Shown here in pieces: positions 32,712 to 42,246 of a DNA stretch of 64,000 nt. The position numbers and the translations under genes were made by a program. Origin of the DNA: Centipeda artemidis DSM 19719 (GTDB lineage Bacteria; Bacillota; Negativicutes; Selenomonadales; Selenomonadaceae); NCBI RefSeq assembly GCF_000426665.1, contig NZ_AUFU01000010.1:1-64000 (forward strand), in the 5' to 3' direction. Position 1 is the stretch's first letter. Each line of letters opens with the position of its first letter. Below the pieces are notes generated by a model. The model searched no databases, had not been told where the DNA came from, and saw only the letters and a program-made list of their open reading frames with translations.

Positions 32712-33283
32712 AGCGCATGGATTTCCTTTAGATAATTTTCCATCATTTTTCGCCCGTCGGGCGTCAGGATCGACTCGGGGTGAAATTGGATGCCCTCGAT
32801 GGGGAGCGTCTTGTGACGTACACCCATGATCGTTCCGTCCGCCAGCTCGCTTGTGATCTCAAGTGCATCCGGTAATGAGGTGCGATCAATGATGAGAGAG
32901 TGGTAGCGTGCAACGGTCGTTTCCTGTGGTATATCGCGGTACAGCCCTGTGCCGCAGTGGCGGATGGGGGAGGACTTCCCGTGCACGATCTCCGCTGCGC
33001 GCACAACACGCCCGCCGAATACCTCGCCGATCGCCTGATGCCCGAGGCAGACGCCGAGGATGGGGAGCGCGCCGCCGAGTGTCCGTATGACTTCCTCAGT
33101 GATGCCCGCATCCTGCGGCAGTCCGGGTCCCGGGGAGATGATGATGCCGCTGCAGCCGCGCGCGCAAATTTCGTCCGGCGAAATCATGTCGTTGCGGACG
33201 ACCTCGATGTCGGCACCGATATTTCTGAGCAGCTGGTAGACGTTGTAGGTGAAGGAGTCGTAGTTGTCAAGCAAAAGCAGCAT
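32708..33283 (-). CDS. trpG: Anthranilate/aminodeoxychorismate synthase glutaminase subunit
   Basis: The class I glutamine amidotransferase releases ammonia from glutamine for TrpE (or PabB). The catalytic Cys79 is in GVCLGHQAIG; the His and Glu of the triad are in GIQFHPES near the C-terminus. PGPGLP forms the oxyanion region. At 191 residues it is standard. Such subunits often serve both tryptophan and folate synthesis. That may apply here, because a complete folate operon lies 10 kb away while no other trp or pab genes are in the window. It overlaps trpE by 17 bases. Confidence 0.94.
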   Translation of the reverse strand: MLLLLDNYDSFTYNVYQLLRNIGADIEVVRNDMISPDEICARGCSGIIISPGPGLPQDAGITEEVIRTLGGALPILGVCLGHQAIGEVFGGRVVRAAEIVHGKSSPIRHCGTGLYRDIPQETTVARYHSLIIDRTSLPDALEITSELADGTIMGVRHKTLPIEGIQFHPESILTPDGRKMMENYLKEIHAL

Positions 33284-34772
33284 TGTTCTCCACCTCCTCT
33301 ACCACCTGAAAGAGCGCCTTGGACTTCTGCAAAATTTCGAGATATTCCTTTTCCGGCACGGAATCATTCACAATGCCCGCACCCGAGCGGATGACCGCCG
33401 TGTCGTCGTTCTCGATGCACATGGTACGCAGGGTAATGCACATGTCCATGTTGCCGCGGAAATCCATATATCCGACCGTCCCCGCGTAGAACCCGCGCGG
33501 CGATTCTTCGAGTTCGTGAATGATCTCCATCGCGCGCAGTTTCGGTGCACCGCTGACTGTTCCGGCAGGGAATGCGGCGCGCAATACGTCCATCGGCGCA
33601 TAGGCGGGCGCGATCTCACCGACGACGCTGCTCACCATATGCGAGACATGTGAGAAGCGTTCGACTGCCATGAGCTTCGGTACGCGCACCGTCCCGGGCA
33701 CGCTGATGCGCCCGAGGTCGTTGCGTGCGAGATCGACGAGCATCGCGTGTTCGGCGCACTCCTTCTCATCTGCGCGGAGATCGGCGGCGAGTGCCGCGTC
33801 CTCTTCGTCCGTCTGCCCGCGTTTCCGCGTTCCCGCGATGGGGTAGGTATAGACTGTGCTCCCCGCGACCTTGATCAGCATCTCGGGCGACGCGCCGACG
33901 AGCTTCACCGTTCCGAAATTGTAGTAAAACATGTAGGGCGACGGGTTGACCTGCCGCAGCCGCCGGTAGAAGAGGAACGCGGGGCGCGTGATCTTCTCCG
34001 TAAAGCGGTAGGAGGGGACAACTTGGAAAATATCACCCGCGTAGATGTGCTTCTTTGCCCGCTCGATGATCTTGAGGAATTTTTCGGGCGGCGCCGCGTG
34101 CCGCGCCATAAAGTCTACGGGCGAAGATCGCTTCGAAAGGGGGGCTGAGGGCGGGGAGAAGGGGGCAGCAAGGCGCACGCGCATCTCCGCAATCCGTGTG
34201 CGGATCATGTCGTAGAGCTCTGCGGGATCGTCGCCCTCCTTGATGTCCGCGAGATAGTGCAGATGCGCGCTTCCCTTGAGCGCATCACAGACAACGAGCC
34301 AGCGGCACATCATGAACTGCCCGAGCAGATCCTCGCCGCCAAGCGCAACACCGCGCACGCGGTCAAAGGTCGCGGCGGTCTCATAGGTGAAATAGCCCGC
34401 AAGCCCACCGTGCACGAGCGGCAGAGGCTCTTCACCTGCAGGAACGGCGGGGGTGAATCGTGCGGCATACGTCTTCATCGTTTCATGCGGCGCGCCCTCG
34501 ACGACCTTCATCAGACCGTTCTCGTTGACGATCAGCTTATCGGCAAAGACCTGCACGCGCACGAACGGCTCGCCGCCGATGAAGGAGTAGCGTCCGAACT
34601 GCTGCTGCGTCGTATCGACGGACTCCATGATGTAGCCCTTTTTCTCGCCGACCAATTTATAGTAGACGGAAACAGGCGTATCCAGATCCATCGTCAGCTC
34701 CGTGGAGACGGTGATGAGATTTGCAGTTTTACTGTAGGATATGAAATCTTCTTTACGCGGCGTTAGTTTCAT
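33267..34772 (-). CDS. trpE: Anthranilate synthase component I
   Basis: TrpE makes anthranilate from chorismate and ammonia. The start at 34772 overlaps the upstream stop (ATGA). YIMESVDTTQQ corresponds to the LLES tryptophan-feedback element that separates TrpE from PabB, and QFGRYSFIGGEPF follows. The chorismate-binding core contains KHIYAGDIFQVVPSYRF, PIAGTRKRGQ, GTVSGAPKLRAMEI and AGIVNDSVPEKEYLE. 501 residues is normal. No trp attenuator leader peptide is seen; translation depends on the small upstream gene. Confidence 0.93.
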   Translation of the reverse strand: MKLTPRKEDFISYSKTANLITVSTELTMDLDTPVSVYYKLVGEKKGYIMESVDTTQQQFGRYSFIGGEPFVRVQVFADKLIVNENGLMKVVEGAPHETMKTYAARFTPAVPAGEEPLPLVHGGLAGYFTYETAATFDRVRGVALGGEDLLGQFMMCRWLVVCDALKGSAHLHYLADIKEGDDPAELYDMIRTRIAEMRVRLAAPFSPPSAPLSKRSSPVDFMARHAAPPEKFLKIIERAKKHIYAGDIFQVVPSYRFTEKITRPAFLFYRRLRQVNPSPYMFYYNFGTVKLVGASPEMLIKVAGSTVYTYPIAGTRKRGQTDEEDAALAADLRADEKECAEHAMLVDLARNDLGRISVPGTVRVPKLMAVERFSHVSHMVSSVVGEIAPAYAPMDVLRAAFPAGTVSGAPKLRAMEIIHELEESPRGFYAGTVGYMDFRGNMDMCITLRTMCIENDDTAVIRSGAGIVNDSVPEKEYLEILQKSKALFQVVEEVENNAAFA

Positions 34773-35074
34773 CCATTGATCTCCATGACGACGTCGCGCT
34801 CTTTCCGGCCGAGGATCCATCCGAGCACCTTCAGCTCCGCGTAGAGCATCTGCTGCTGTTCGCGGTTGTTCTCGCGGCTGAGCTTCAGCTGCTTGTACTG
34901 CTTGCGCCCGAGATTGTAGCGTGCGAGGATTTCCGCCTCGCTCCGCATCTTGTGCCTTCCGCCTGCGTGCATCCGTACGAGTTCTTCAACGTCCGCATCC
35001 GTATAGGTCGGCTCTTTTGGCGGAGCCGCCATTTGGCGAACGAGATTCGTGATGTCCTGATCGCTCATGTCCAT
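34769..35074 (-). CDS. Small protein of unknown function heading the trpEG operon (101 aa)
   Basis: I do not recognise it. The protein is highly charged and mostly helical. A negative N-terminus (MSDQDITNLVRQMA) is followed by TYTDADVEELVRMH, a GGRHKMRSEAEILARYNLG segment that resembles a short helix-turn-helix (split at about residues 53-71), and a long basic helix (RKQYKQLKLSRENNREQQQ). GGGAGC lies upstream of the ATG. Its stop overlaps trpE. DNA or RNA binding is possible from its make-up but is only inference. A TATAAT-type -10 is at 35104-35109 on the minus strand. Confidence 0.7.
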   Translation of the reverse strand: MDMSDQDITNLVRQMAAPPKEPTYTDADVEELVRMHAGGRHKMRSEAEILARYNLGRKQYKQLKLSRENNREQQQMLYAELKVLGWILGRKERDVVMEING

Positions 35075-35163
35075 AGAAGATGCTCCCTTCGTTACGTTCT
35101 ACAATTATATTGAAATTAGTTTTTGTGAACTGCCATACCGAGTGGTGCGGCTAAAATGTATGA

Positions 35164-36393
35164 TTATACGGCAGCGCTGCGTGCTTCAAGATATCTTATC
35201 ATCGCGTCGGCAACGTGCTTTGCGTCCTTGACGACCTGCACGACGTTCCAAGGGCCGAGGACGACGTCGCCTGCGGCAAATACGCCGTCGCGCTCCGTCA
35301 TGCCGTTCTCGTCGATCTTGACCAGCCCCTTCTCGTTGAGCGTGACGCCCTTCGTCGTACGCACAATTTTGTCCTTGACGCCCTGGCTCGCTGCGATGAC
35401 CGTGCTGTCAGCGGGGATAAGGTAGGGCGCGCCCTCACTGATGAGGTTTTGCTCCTCGTCAAAGACGCGGTCGTACATCATCGGCCCCTCCGGGGTGACG
35501 GAGTGAATACCCTTGGCATATTCAATTTCGCAGCCGTCCATGAGTGCGTACTCGAGCTCGCGCTCACTCGCGGAGATGCCGTTGCGCCGCGCGTAGATCG
35601 TGACGTATCGGCTGCCCTTGCGGATGGCAGTGCGCGCCACGTCCATTGCCGAGTTGCCCGAGCCGATGACCGCGACACGGTCGCCGAGGTGATAGACGTC
35701 CGGATTCTGGAGGTAGTTGACCGCATAGTGGCAGTTGCCAAGCGTCTCGCCGGGAATTTTAAGAGCCTTGGCGCGCCATGCGCCCGTCCCCATGAAGATC
35801 GCCTCGTACCCGTCGCGGAAGAGATCGTCCACGCGCAGCGCACTGCCGATGGTCGTGTTCGGACGGATGTGGATGCCGAGTGTTCGCAGCTTTTCTCCAT
35901 AGCGATCGATTGTGGAGGGCGGCAGACGGAAATCGGGGATGCCGTAGCGCAGCATACCGCCGATCTGCTGCATCCGCTCAAAGATCGTGACGCCGTATCC
36001 CTCCTGCGCGAGCTTCACCGCGACGACGATGCCCGCGGGACCCGCGCCGATGACGGCGACGTTGTGACCATTGTAGGACTTGCGCGTGAGAACGAGCTTA
36101 TCGAGGTAGGTGTCAGAGATGTAGTGCTCGATGCTCGAGATCTGGATCGGCGCGCCGCGCCGTCCCTGAATGCAGTTGCCCTCGCACTGCGCGTCGTGGT
36201 CGCAGACGAGGGAGCAGAAAACGCTCATCGGATTATTGTCGTAAAGCATTGCGCCTGCTTCGTTGATTTTCCCATCGAGGAAGAGACGGATCATCTCCGG
36301 GACGTTGGTTTGAACCGGGCATCCCTTGATGCGGCAGAGCGGCTTTTTACACTGGAGACAGCGGCGTGCCTCGTTGATGACATGAACAGCCAT
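35164..36393 (-). CDS. GltD-like NAD(P)-dependent Fe-S oxidoreductase
   Basis: This resembles the glutamate synthase small subunit and related electron-transfer flavoproteins (such as NfnB or the N-terminus of DPYD). The N-terminal domain carries two [4Fe-4S]-type cysteine sets: CLQCKKPLCRIKGCP (residues 12-26) and CSLVCDHDAQCEGNC (about 60-74). An FAD-binding GAGPAG follows at about 117-122 and an NADP-binding GSGNSA near 248. ATG end: FAAGDVVLGPWNVVQVV is the usual C-terminal FAD contact. At 409 residues it is slightly shorter than GltD. No gltB is adjacent, so its partner is unknown. Confidence 0.9.
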   Translation of the reverse strand: MAVHVINEARRCLQCKKPLCRIKGCPVQTNVPEMIRLFLDGKINEAGAMLYDNNPMSVFCSLVCDHDAQCEGNCIQGRRGAPIQISSIEHYISDTYLDKLVLTRKSYNGHNVAVIGAGPAGIVVAVKLAQEGYGVTIFERMQQIGGMLRYGIPDFRLPPSTIDRYGEKLRTLGIHIRPNTTIGSALRVDDLFRDGYEAIFMGTGAWRAKALKIPGETLGNCHYAVNYLQNPDVYHLGDRVAVIGSGNSAMDVARTAIRKGSRYVTIYARRNGISASERELEYALMDGCEIEYAKGIHSVTPEGPMMYDRVFDEEQNLISEGAPYLIPADSTVIAASQGVKDKIVRTTKGVTLNEKGLVKIDENGMTERDGVFAAGDVVLGPWNVVQVVKDAKHVADAMIRYLEARSAAV

Positions 36394-36443
36394 AGAAAGA
36401 TTCCTTTCGTTTGTTTCCTAAAATAATTGCATACACATGAGTA

Positions 36444-36471
36444 ATTATAACATACTTTCGGGATGATACAA
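36444..36471 (-). promoter_or_regulatory. Promoter of the GltD-like gene
   Basis: On the minus strand, TTGTAT (36471-36466), 16 bases, TATAAT (36449-36444). The start codon is about 50 bases downstream with AAAGGAATC before it. Confidence 0.65.
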
Positions 36472-36517
36472 AAGAGTTTTGCAGTGATTGATAATTACTT
36501 TTATGAGACTTAAAGAC

Positions 36518-36546
36518 TTGACAATAATATAAAATAGCGATAAGAT
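36518..36546 (+). promoter_or_regulatory. Promoter of the first chemoreceptor gene
   Basis: A consensus TTGACA (36518-36523), 17 bases and TAAGAT (36541-36546). It is a housekeeping-type promoter, not a flagellar sigma-28 type (TAAA-N15-GCCGATAA). Confidence 0.75.
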
Positions 36547-36606
36547 GCGCTGGAAAGATGAGCAGATAGATATAATTATTTCATGGGTCAAGGAGGGTGT
36601 GGTATT

Positions 36607-38613
36607 TTGCAATTCAAATCTATTAGGACAAAGTTTTTAGCGCTTGTTCTTCCTATCGTGCTCATCGGCTTCCTCGTGTTTTTTGGGGTCAGTTACAAGA
36701 CGGCAAGCGATATGCTCGATACAAATGCCGAGACAATTGGCGTCGGCATCGGAAAACAGGCGGGACTCGAGGTGCGGCGGGTTTTTGAAAGCAACAAAGC
36801 GCATTTGGAAGAAATGGCGTCCGACGACGCGTTTCTGCATGGGGATGATGCTGCAAAAATTGCCAAGATGAAGCAAGTGAAGCAGAATGCGCAGGTATTC
36901 TCTGTGATCTCTTATCTTGATATGACAGGGAAAGGGTTCAGCGTTGAAGGCGAACAGATCGAGCGTTCCGGTCGGGATTATTTCAAAAAAGTCATGCAAA
37001 CACAGCAGACCGTGATCTCAGAGCCGCTCATATCGGGGAGTACAGGAAAAGTTGCCACGGTCATTGCGGTTCCCGTGAAGGCGAACGGCACCGTTATCGG
37101 AGTGGTGACCGGAACGGTCAAGCTCTCGAATTTCAACGATGATCTTAAGAACCTTTTTGTGCACCGTACAGGTCATATGATGATTGCGGACGAATCCGGC
37201 ATTGTTATTATAGATCCGACGGATGAGTCGCAGGTTGGTAAACTTGATCTCAGCAAAGATATTCCAAACAAGCCGAATGGGGCGCCGCTTGTCGCGGGAT
37301 TTAAGGATGTCCTCGACAAGAACGATTCGACCGTTGTTCACTATGTGGATGGGAACGGCGAGGATCTGACGGCAATGCTCGTACCGGTGCAGCTTGACGG
37401 CCGCCGCTGGGTCGTGATCGGCGAGGTGGCGACGCGTGAGGTTCGTGAGGAAGCAAACAGTCTCCTCGGCATTCTCGCAGGGCTGACGCTCGTGATGCTT
37501 CTTCTCGTGTCGGGCATTGTCTTCATGATGACGAACAGCTTTGCCGTCAATATTAAAAAGGTGGTTCACGCATGTGATCTCCTGAATGACGGGGATCTGC
37601 GCGACAGACCGAAGACAATCACCTCGGAGGATGAGCTGGGGCAGCTCTCCGACGGCTTCATCAAGATGCGCAGGACGCTGCATGATCTCATCAACAATGT
37701 CCAGTCCCATGCCCTTGAGCTCTCTAAGTCGGCGGAAGCAGTATCGCATGCGTCGCAGCAGTCGGCGGATGCATCGACGCAGGTGGCGGACACCATCACG
37801 GAGATTGCTGCAGGTGCGGAGAAGCAGCATGAGTCGGCAGTCTCGGTGACGAACGCGGCGACGGCGATCTCGGAGCATACGGCGACGATGTCGGAGCGTG
37901 CGGAGGAAGTCGCCGCGGTCACGAACAATACCATCGAGCGCGTCCGCGAAGGGCGTCACTCGATTGACAAAGTCGTGAGCTACATGCAGCAGATCAAGAC
38001 CGGATCGGAGACGGTCGACGCCGCAATTACGGCGCTTGGAAAGAGCTCTGAGGAGATCAGCCACAGCGTTGACGTTATCGCGAGCATCGCGGAGCAGACA
38101 AACCTGCTCGCGCTCAACGCCGCCATCGAAGCGGCGCGTGCGGGTGAGCACGGGCGCGGATTTGCAGTCGTCGCCGAGGAAGTCCGCAAGCTCGCCGAAG
38201 AATCGGGCGAGTTCTCCAAGAAGATCTCGCAGACGATGCAGTCCGTGCAGTCCGATATGGAGCGCGCCATTGAGGCGGGCAGGCGCGGCGGTGAATACGT
38301 CAGCAACGGTCTGACCTCGGTGCAGACCGCGGATGAAGTATTCCAGTCGATTTCGGCTGCGATTCAGCAGCTTGATGCGGGCGTGAAGGGCATTACCGAC
38401 GGCATTCGTCAAATGGACAGCGAGACGCAGACGGTACGCGAGCAGATTGTCTCCGTGCAGGAGGTCAGCATGTCAAACGCGAGCGGTGTGCAGTCCGTTT
38501 CGGGCGCGGCGCAGGAACAGTCGGCATCGATGGAAGAGATCTCGGCAGAGACACGGACACTCTCGAATCTCGCGGATCAGCTTGCCGGGGAAACAAAGGT
38601 GTTCAAATTATAA
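36607..38613 (+). CDS. Methyl-accepting chemotaxis protein (first of a tandem pair)
   Basis: Transmembrane chemoreceptor. I choose TTG 36607 because AGGAGGG (36591-36597) lies nine bases upstream and the N-terminus then matches the paralogue at 38951 ([11 protein letters not shown]); an ATG at 36583 precedes the ribosome site. It has 668 residues: TM1 (about 8-30), a periplasmic dCache-type sensor (to about 285), TM2 (about 290-312), HAMP, methylation helices and the hairpin tip [21 protein letters not shown]. The C-terminus has no CheR-tethering pentapeptide. The ligand is unknown. Confidence 0.94.
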   Translation: MQFKSIRTKFLALVLPIVLIGFLVFFGVSYKTASDMLDTNAETIGVGIGKQAGLEVRRVFESNKAHLEEMASDDAFLHGDDAAKIAKMKQVKQNAQVFSVISYLDMTGKGFSVEGEQIERSGRDYFKKVMQTQQTVISEPLISGSTGKVATVIAVPVKANGTVIGVVTGTVKLSNFNDDLKNLFVHRTGHMMIADESGIVIIDPTDESQVGKLDLSKDIPNKPNGAPLVAGFKDVLDKNDSTVVHYVDGNGEDLTAMLVPVQLDGRRWVVIGEVATREVREEANSLLGILAGLTLVMLLLVSGIVFMMTNSFAVNIKKVVHACDLLNDGDLRDRPKTITSEDELGQLSDGFIKMRRTLHDLINNVQSHALELSKSAEAVSHASQQSADASTQVADTITEIAAGAEKQHESAVSVTNAATAISEHTATMSERAEEVAAVTNNTIERVREGRHSIDKVVSYMQQIKTGSETVDAAITALGKSSEEISHSVDVIASIAEQTNLLALNAAIEAARAGEHGRGFAVVAEEVRKLAEESGEFSKKISQTMQSVQSDMERAIEAGRRGGEYVSNGLTSVQTADEVFQSISAAIQQLDAGVKGITDGIRQMDSETQTVREQIVSVQEVSMSNASGVQSVSGAAQEQSASMEEISAETRTLSNLADQLAGETKVFKL

Positions 38614-38640
38614 TATTCACCATAGTATTATGATACAGCA

Positions 38641-38690
38641 GGGCTGCTGCACGAAATGTTTTTCAGCATATGTGCAGCAAGCCCTTTTTT
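38641..38690 (+). terminator. Terminator after the first chemoreceptor
   Basis: GGGCTGCTGCAC (38641-38652) pairs with GTGCAGCAAGCCC (38672-38684), followed by TTTTTT. Confidence 0.88.
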
Positions 38691-38859
38691 GATTTTGATC
38701 TTGAATACGGTATGTCGCAATAAATCGTTCAAGGACGCAGCGGTGTAGTTTCCTGTGAGGTCGGCATATGTTATTAAGGGATCGGGATGATGCAAATGTG
38801 TTCTATGAAGAATTTGAATATTTATTACCATTATATGTTAATAATTTAATTATGGTATG

Positions 38860-38888
38860 TCTTGTTAATGTTGGAAAAATATGATACG
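38860..38888 (+). promoter_or_regulatory. Promoter of the second chemoreceptor gene
   Basis: TTGTTA (38860-38865), 17 bases, TACGAT (38883-38888). The AT-rich 170 bases between the preceding terminator and this promoter (38691-38859) show no gene or clear motif. Confidence 0.5.
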
Positions 38889-38950
38889 ATTCATCGCAAT
38901 AGTAGTATGTGAATGGGAATCTATGTGGTTTTTTAAGGAGAGAAGGAAAA

Positions 38951-40957
38951 ATGCAGTTTAAGTCTATCAGGACGAAGTTTCTTGCCTTTGTCCTGCCCGT
39001 TGTGCTGATCGGTTTTCTCGTATTCTTTGGCGTGAGCTATAAGATGTCGAGCGGTATGCTCGACGAGAACGCCGCAACGATCGGCAAAGGCATCGGCAAG
39101 CAGGCGGCGCTCGAGGTGCAGCGTGTTTTCGGCATGAACGAGGTGCAGCTAGAGGCAATGGCGCGTGATGACTCCATGATCCATGGGGATGACGCCACAA
39201 AGCTCGCGAAGATGCAGGAGCTCAAGAGGGATACGGATGTATTCTCGAACATAGGCTACATCAATCTCGACGGCACCGGGTTCGATGTGGACAATAACGT
39301 CCTCAACCGTGCGGATCGCGAGTATTTTAAGAGGGCGGTACAGACACAGAAAACCGTCATTTCCGAGCCTGTCATCTCGTCGATTACGGGGAAGGTCGTT
39401 GTGGTCATCGCGGTTCCGGTGAAGGACAACGGCGTACTCAAGGGCATCATTGCGGGAACGGTCGGACTTTCGAACTTCGACGAGACGCTTGCTTCAATGG
39501 CGACATACAAGACGGGACAGCTCGTGGTCGCAGATGAGTCGGGACTCGTCATCATCCATCCGAACGAGCAGCAGCAGGTCGGCAAGCTTGACTTCAGCAA
39601 GGAAGTATCGAGTGTGAAGATTTCGCCGAGCCTTGTGACGGCGTTCAAGGAAGCCCTCGATAAGGATGCACCCGCAACAGCACACTATGAGCGCGAGTCC
39701 GGTGAGGAGATGACGGGAATTCTCGTTCCGGTACATCTCGAGGGGCGCCGCTGGGTCATCATGTCCGAGGCGTCGGACAACGAGATCCTCGCAAGCGCAC
39801 ATCATCTTCTTCTGATCCTTGCGGGGCTGACCATCGTGATGCTTCTTGCCATTTCGGCGATCATCTTCTTCATCTCCCATAATTTTGCGGAAGGCATCAA
39901 GCGCATTGTCCGCGTCTGCGAGATTCTGAACAGCGGCGATCTGCGTGAGATACCGAAGACCATTACGTCCCAAGACGAGATGGGGCAGCTCTCTGACGGG
40001 TTCATCCAAATGAGCCGCACGCTCAACAAGCTCATCAAGGGGATTCAGGCGAATGCGGGTGATCTCTCCGAATCAGCCGGGGCGCTGACGGATGCATCCC
40101 AGCAGTCGGCAGAGGCGTCGAACCACGTTGCTGTGTCTATCACGGAGATTGCGGAAGGCGTCGAGCGTCAGTCGGAGGCATCTCGCTCCGTATCAGAGGC
40201 CGCGGCGGCGATCTCGAATCATGCGGCGGAGATGTCCAAGCGTGCAGAGTCAGTGGCTCAGGTGACGAGCGATACGGTCGAGCGCGTCAACGAAGGACGC
40301 CGCTCCATCGATGAAGTCGTCAACTACATGCATCAGATCAAGACGGGATCGGAGACCATTGAAGGCGCGATCACGGCGCTCGGACGCAGCTCCGAGGAGA
40401 TCAGCCGCAGTGTCGACGTCATTGCGGGCATCGCGGAGCAGACAAACCTGCTCGCACTGAACGCCGCCATTGAAGCGGCGCGCGCGGGCGAGCATGGACG
40501 CGGCTTCGCGGTCGTTGCTGAGGAAGTCCGTAAGCTTGCCGAGGAGTCGGGAGAATTCTCTAAGAAGATTTCCCAGACGATGCAGTCCATCCAGGGCGAC
40601 ATGGATCGTGCGATGGAGGCAGGAAAGAGCGGCAGCGCAGATGTCGCGCGCGGGCTCGAGTCCGTACAGACAGCGGACGGCGTGTTCCAGTCCATCTATG
40701 ATGCGATTCAAGATCTCGGTGACGGGGTACAGGGCATCACGGCGGGCATCCAGCAGATGGAGGGCGAGACGCAGACGGTGCGCGCACAGGTCGAAGAGAT
40801 CCAAAAGGTCAGCACGGCGAATGCGGACAACGCACAGAACGTCTCTGCGGCGACCGAGGAGCAGTCGGCTTCCATGGAGGAGATCGCGGCGTCGACGCGG
40901 CGTCTCTCGAACCTTGCCGAAGAGCTTGCCGAGGAAACGAAAAAGTTCAAACTCTAA
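38951..40957 (+). CDS. Methyl-accepting chemotaxis protein (second of a tandem pair)
   Basis: This is a close paralogue of the receptor at 36607 with exactly the same length (668 residues) and domain order: TM1, dCache-type periplasmic sensor, TM2 (near [20 protein letters not shown]), HAMP, and signalling domain with [21 protein letters not shown]. The periplasmic domains differ most, which suggests different ligands. The start is ATG 38951 after AAGGAGAGAAGG. Each gene has its own promoter and terminator, so the pair is not an operon. Confidence 0.95.
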   Translation: MQFKSIRTKFLAFVLPVVLIGFLVFFGVSYKMSSGMLDENAATIGKGIGKQAALEVQRVFGMNEVQLEAMARDDSMIHGDDATKLAKMQELKRDTDVFSNIGYINLDGTGFDVDNNVLNRADREYFKRAVQTQKTVISEPVISSITGKVVVVIAVPVKDNGVLKGIIAGTVGLSNFDETLASMATYKTGQLVVADESGLVIIHPNEQQQVGKLDFSKEVSSVKISPSLVTAFKEALDKDAPATAHYERESGEEMTGILVPVHLEGRRWVIMSEASDNEILASAHHLLLILAGLTIVMLLAISAIIFFISHNFAEGIKRIVRVCEILNSGDLREIPKTITSQDEMGQLSDGFIQMSRTLNKLIKGIQANAGDLSESAGALTDASQQSAEASNHVAVSITEIAEGVERQSEASRSVSEAAAAISNHAAEMSKRAESVAQVTSDTVERVNEGRRSIDEVVNYMHQIKTGSETIEGAITALGRSSEEISRSVDVIAGIAEQTNLLALNAAIEAARAGEHGRGFAVVAEEVRKLAEESGEFSKKISQTMQSIQGDMDRAMEAGKSGSADVARGLESVQTADGVFQSIYDAIQDLGDGVQGITAGIQQMEGETQTVRAQVEEIQKVSTANADNAQNVSAATEEQSASMEEIAASTRRLSNLAEELAEETKKFKL

Positions 40958-40975
40958 TACAAGCAGAGTTTTCAA

Positions 40976-41007
40976 AAACGGGGCATTGCACTTGCAGTGC
41001 CCCGTTT
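40976..41007 (+). terminator. Terminator after the second chemoreceptor
   Basis: AAACGGGGCA (40976-40985) pairs with TGCCCCGTTT (40998-41007), with further TTGCA/TGCAG pairing inside. The T tract is short. Confidence 0.8.
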
Positions 41008-41046
41008 GCTGTTGTATGATAGAGGATATACAAAGGAGGCGTTTTC

Positions 41047-42246
41047 ATGGGAAAAGCAATGATCATCGGCGCGGGCGGCGTGGCGAGCGTCGCCGTGCAT
41101 AAATGCTGCCAAAACCCGGAGGTGTTCGAGGAGATCCTCATCGCCTCGCGTACGAAGTCGAAATGCGATGCGCTCCAAGAGAAACTCGGCGGGGGCAGGA
41201 CGAAGATTCGGACGGCGGCGATCGATGCGGACGATGTGGCCGCGCTCACCGCGCTGATGCGGGAGTTCAAACCCGAGGTTGTGCTGAACCTCGCGCTTCC
41301 TTATCAAGATCTGCACATCATGGACGCGTGCCTTGCGGCGGGCGTACATTATGTGGACACGGCGAACTACGAGCCGGAGGACACGGCGAAGTTCGAATAC
41401 AGCTGGCAGTGGGCGTACCGCGACCGATTCCGCGACGCGGGGCTGACCGCATTGCTCGGGTCGGGCTTTGACCCTGGCGTAACGGGCGTATTCAGCGCGT
41501 ACGCACTGAAGCACGAGTTTGAGGAGATCAACTATATCGACATCCTCGACTGCAACGGCGGCGACCACGGCTATCCGTTTGCAACGAATTTCAATCCCGA
41601 GATCAATATCCGCGAGGTCTCCGCGAACGGCAGCTACTGGGAAAATGGAAAATGGGTCGAGACGAAGCCGATGGAGATCAAGCGCGTCTACGACTTCGCC
41701 GAGGTCGGGAAGAAGGATATGTACCTGCTCCATCACGAGGAACTCGAGTCCCTCGGGAAAAATATCAAGGGCATTCGCCGCATCCGCTTCTTTATGACGT
41801 TCGGCGAGAGCTATCTGACGCATCTGCGCTGTCTGGAGAACGTCGGCATGACGTCGATCGAGCCGATCGACTTCGAGGGACACAAGATCATTCCGCTCCA
41901 ATTTCTCAAGGCGGTGCTCCCCGATCCCGCAAGCCTCGGCCCGCGGACAAAGGGCAAGACAAACATCGGCTGTATCTTCCGCGGGAAGAAGGATGGAAAA
42001 GAGAAGAACTACTACCTCTACAATGTCTGCGACCACGAGGAATGTTACAAGGAAGTCGGCTCGCAGGCGGTCGCCTACACGACGGGCGTGCCCGCGATGA
42101 TCGGCGCGATGATGGTCATGACGGGCAAATGGAGAAAGCCGGGCGTCTACAACATCGAGGAGTTCGACCCCGATCCGTTCATGGACGCGCTGAACCGGTG
42201 GGGGCTGCCGTGGCAGGAGAACCGTAATCCTGTCTTGGTCGACTGA
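41047..42246 (+). CDS. Carboxy(nor)spermidine dehydrogenase, saccharopine dehydrogenase family
   Basis: The enzyme condenses putrescine with aspartate semialdehyde, using NADPH, to carboxyspermidine (the alternative spermidine pathway). The family assignment comes from the Rossmann start MIIGAGGVASVAVHKCC, VVLNLALPYQDLHIMDACL, GVHYVDTANYE and GSGFDPGVTGVFSAY. The choice of carboxyspermidine over saccharopine rests on the directly following nspC. At 399 residues it is typical. AAGGAGGC precedes the ATG. Its stop shares one base with nspC's ATG. Confidence 0.92.
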   Translation: MGKAMIIGAGGVASVAVHKCCQNPEVFEEILIASRTKSKCDALQEKLGGGRTKIRTAAIDADDVAALTALMREFKPEVVLNLALPYQDLHIMDACLAAGVHYVDTANYEPEDTAKFEYSWQWAYRDRFRDAGLTALLGSGFDPGVTGVFSAYALKHEFEEINYIDILDCNGGDHGYPFATNFNPEINIREVSANGSYWENGKWVETKPMEIKRVYDFAEVGKKDMYLLHHEELESLGKNIKGIRRIRFFMTFGESYLTHLRCLENVGMTSIEPIDFEGHKIIPLQFLKAVLPDPASLGPRTKGKTNIGCIFRGKKDGKEKNYYLYNVCDHEECYKEVGSQAVAYTTGVPAMIGAMMVMTGKWRKPGVYNIEEFDPDPFMDALNRWGLPWQENRNPVLVD

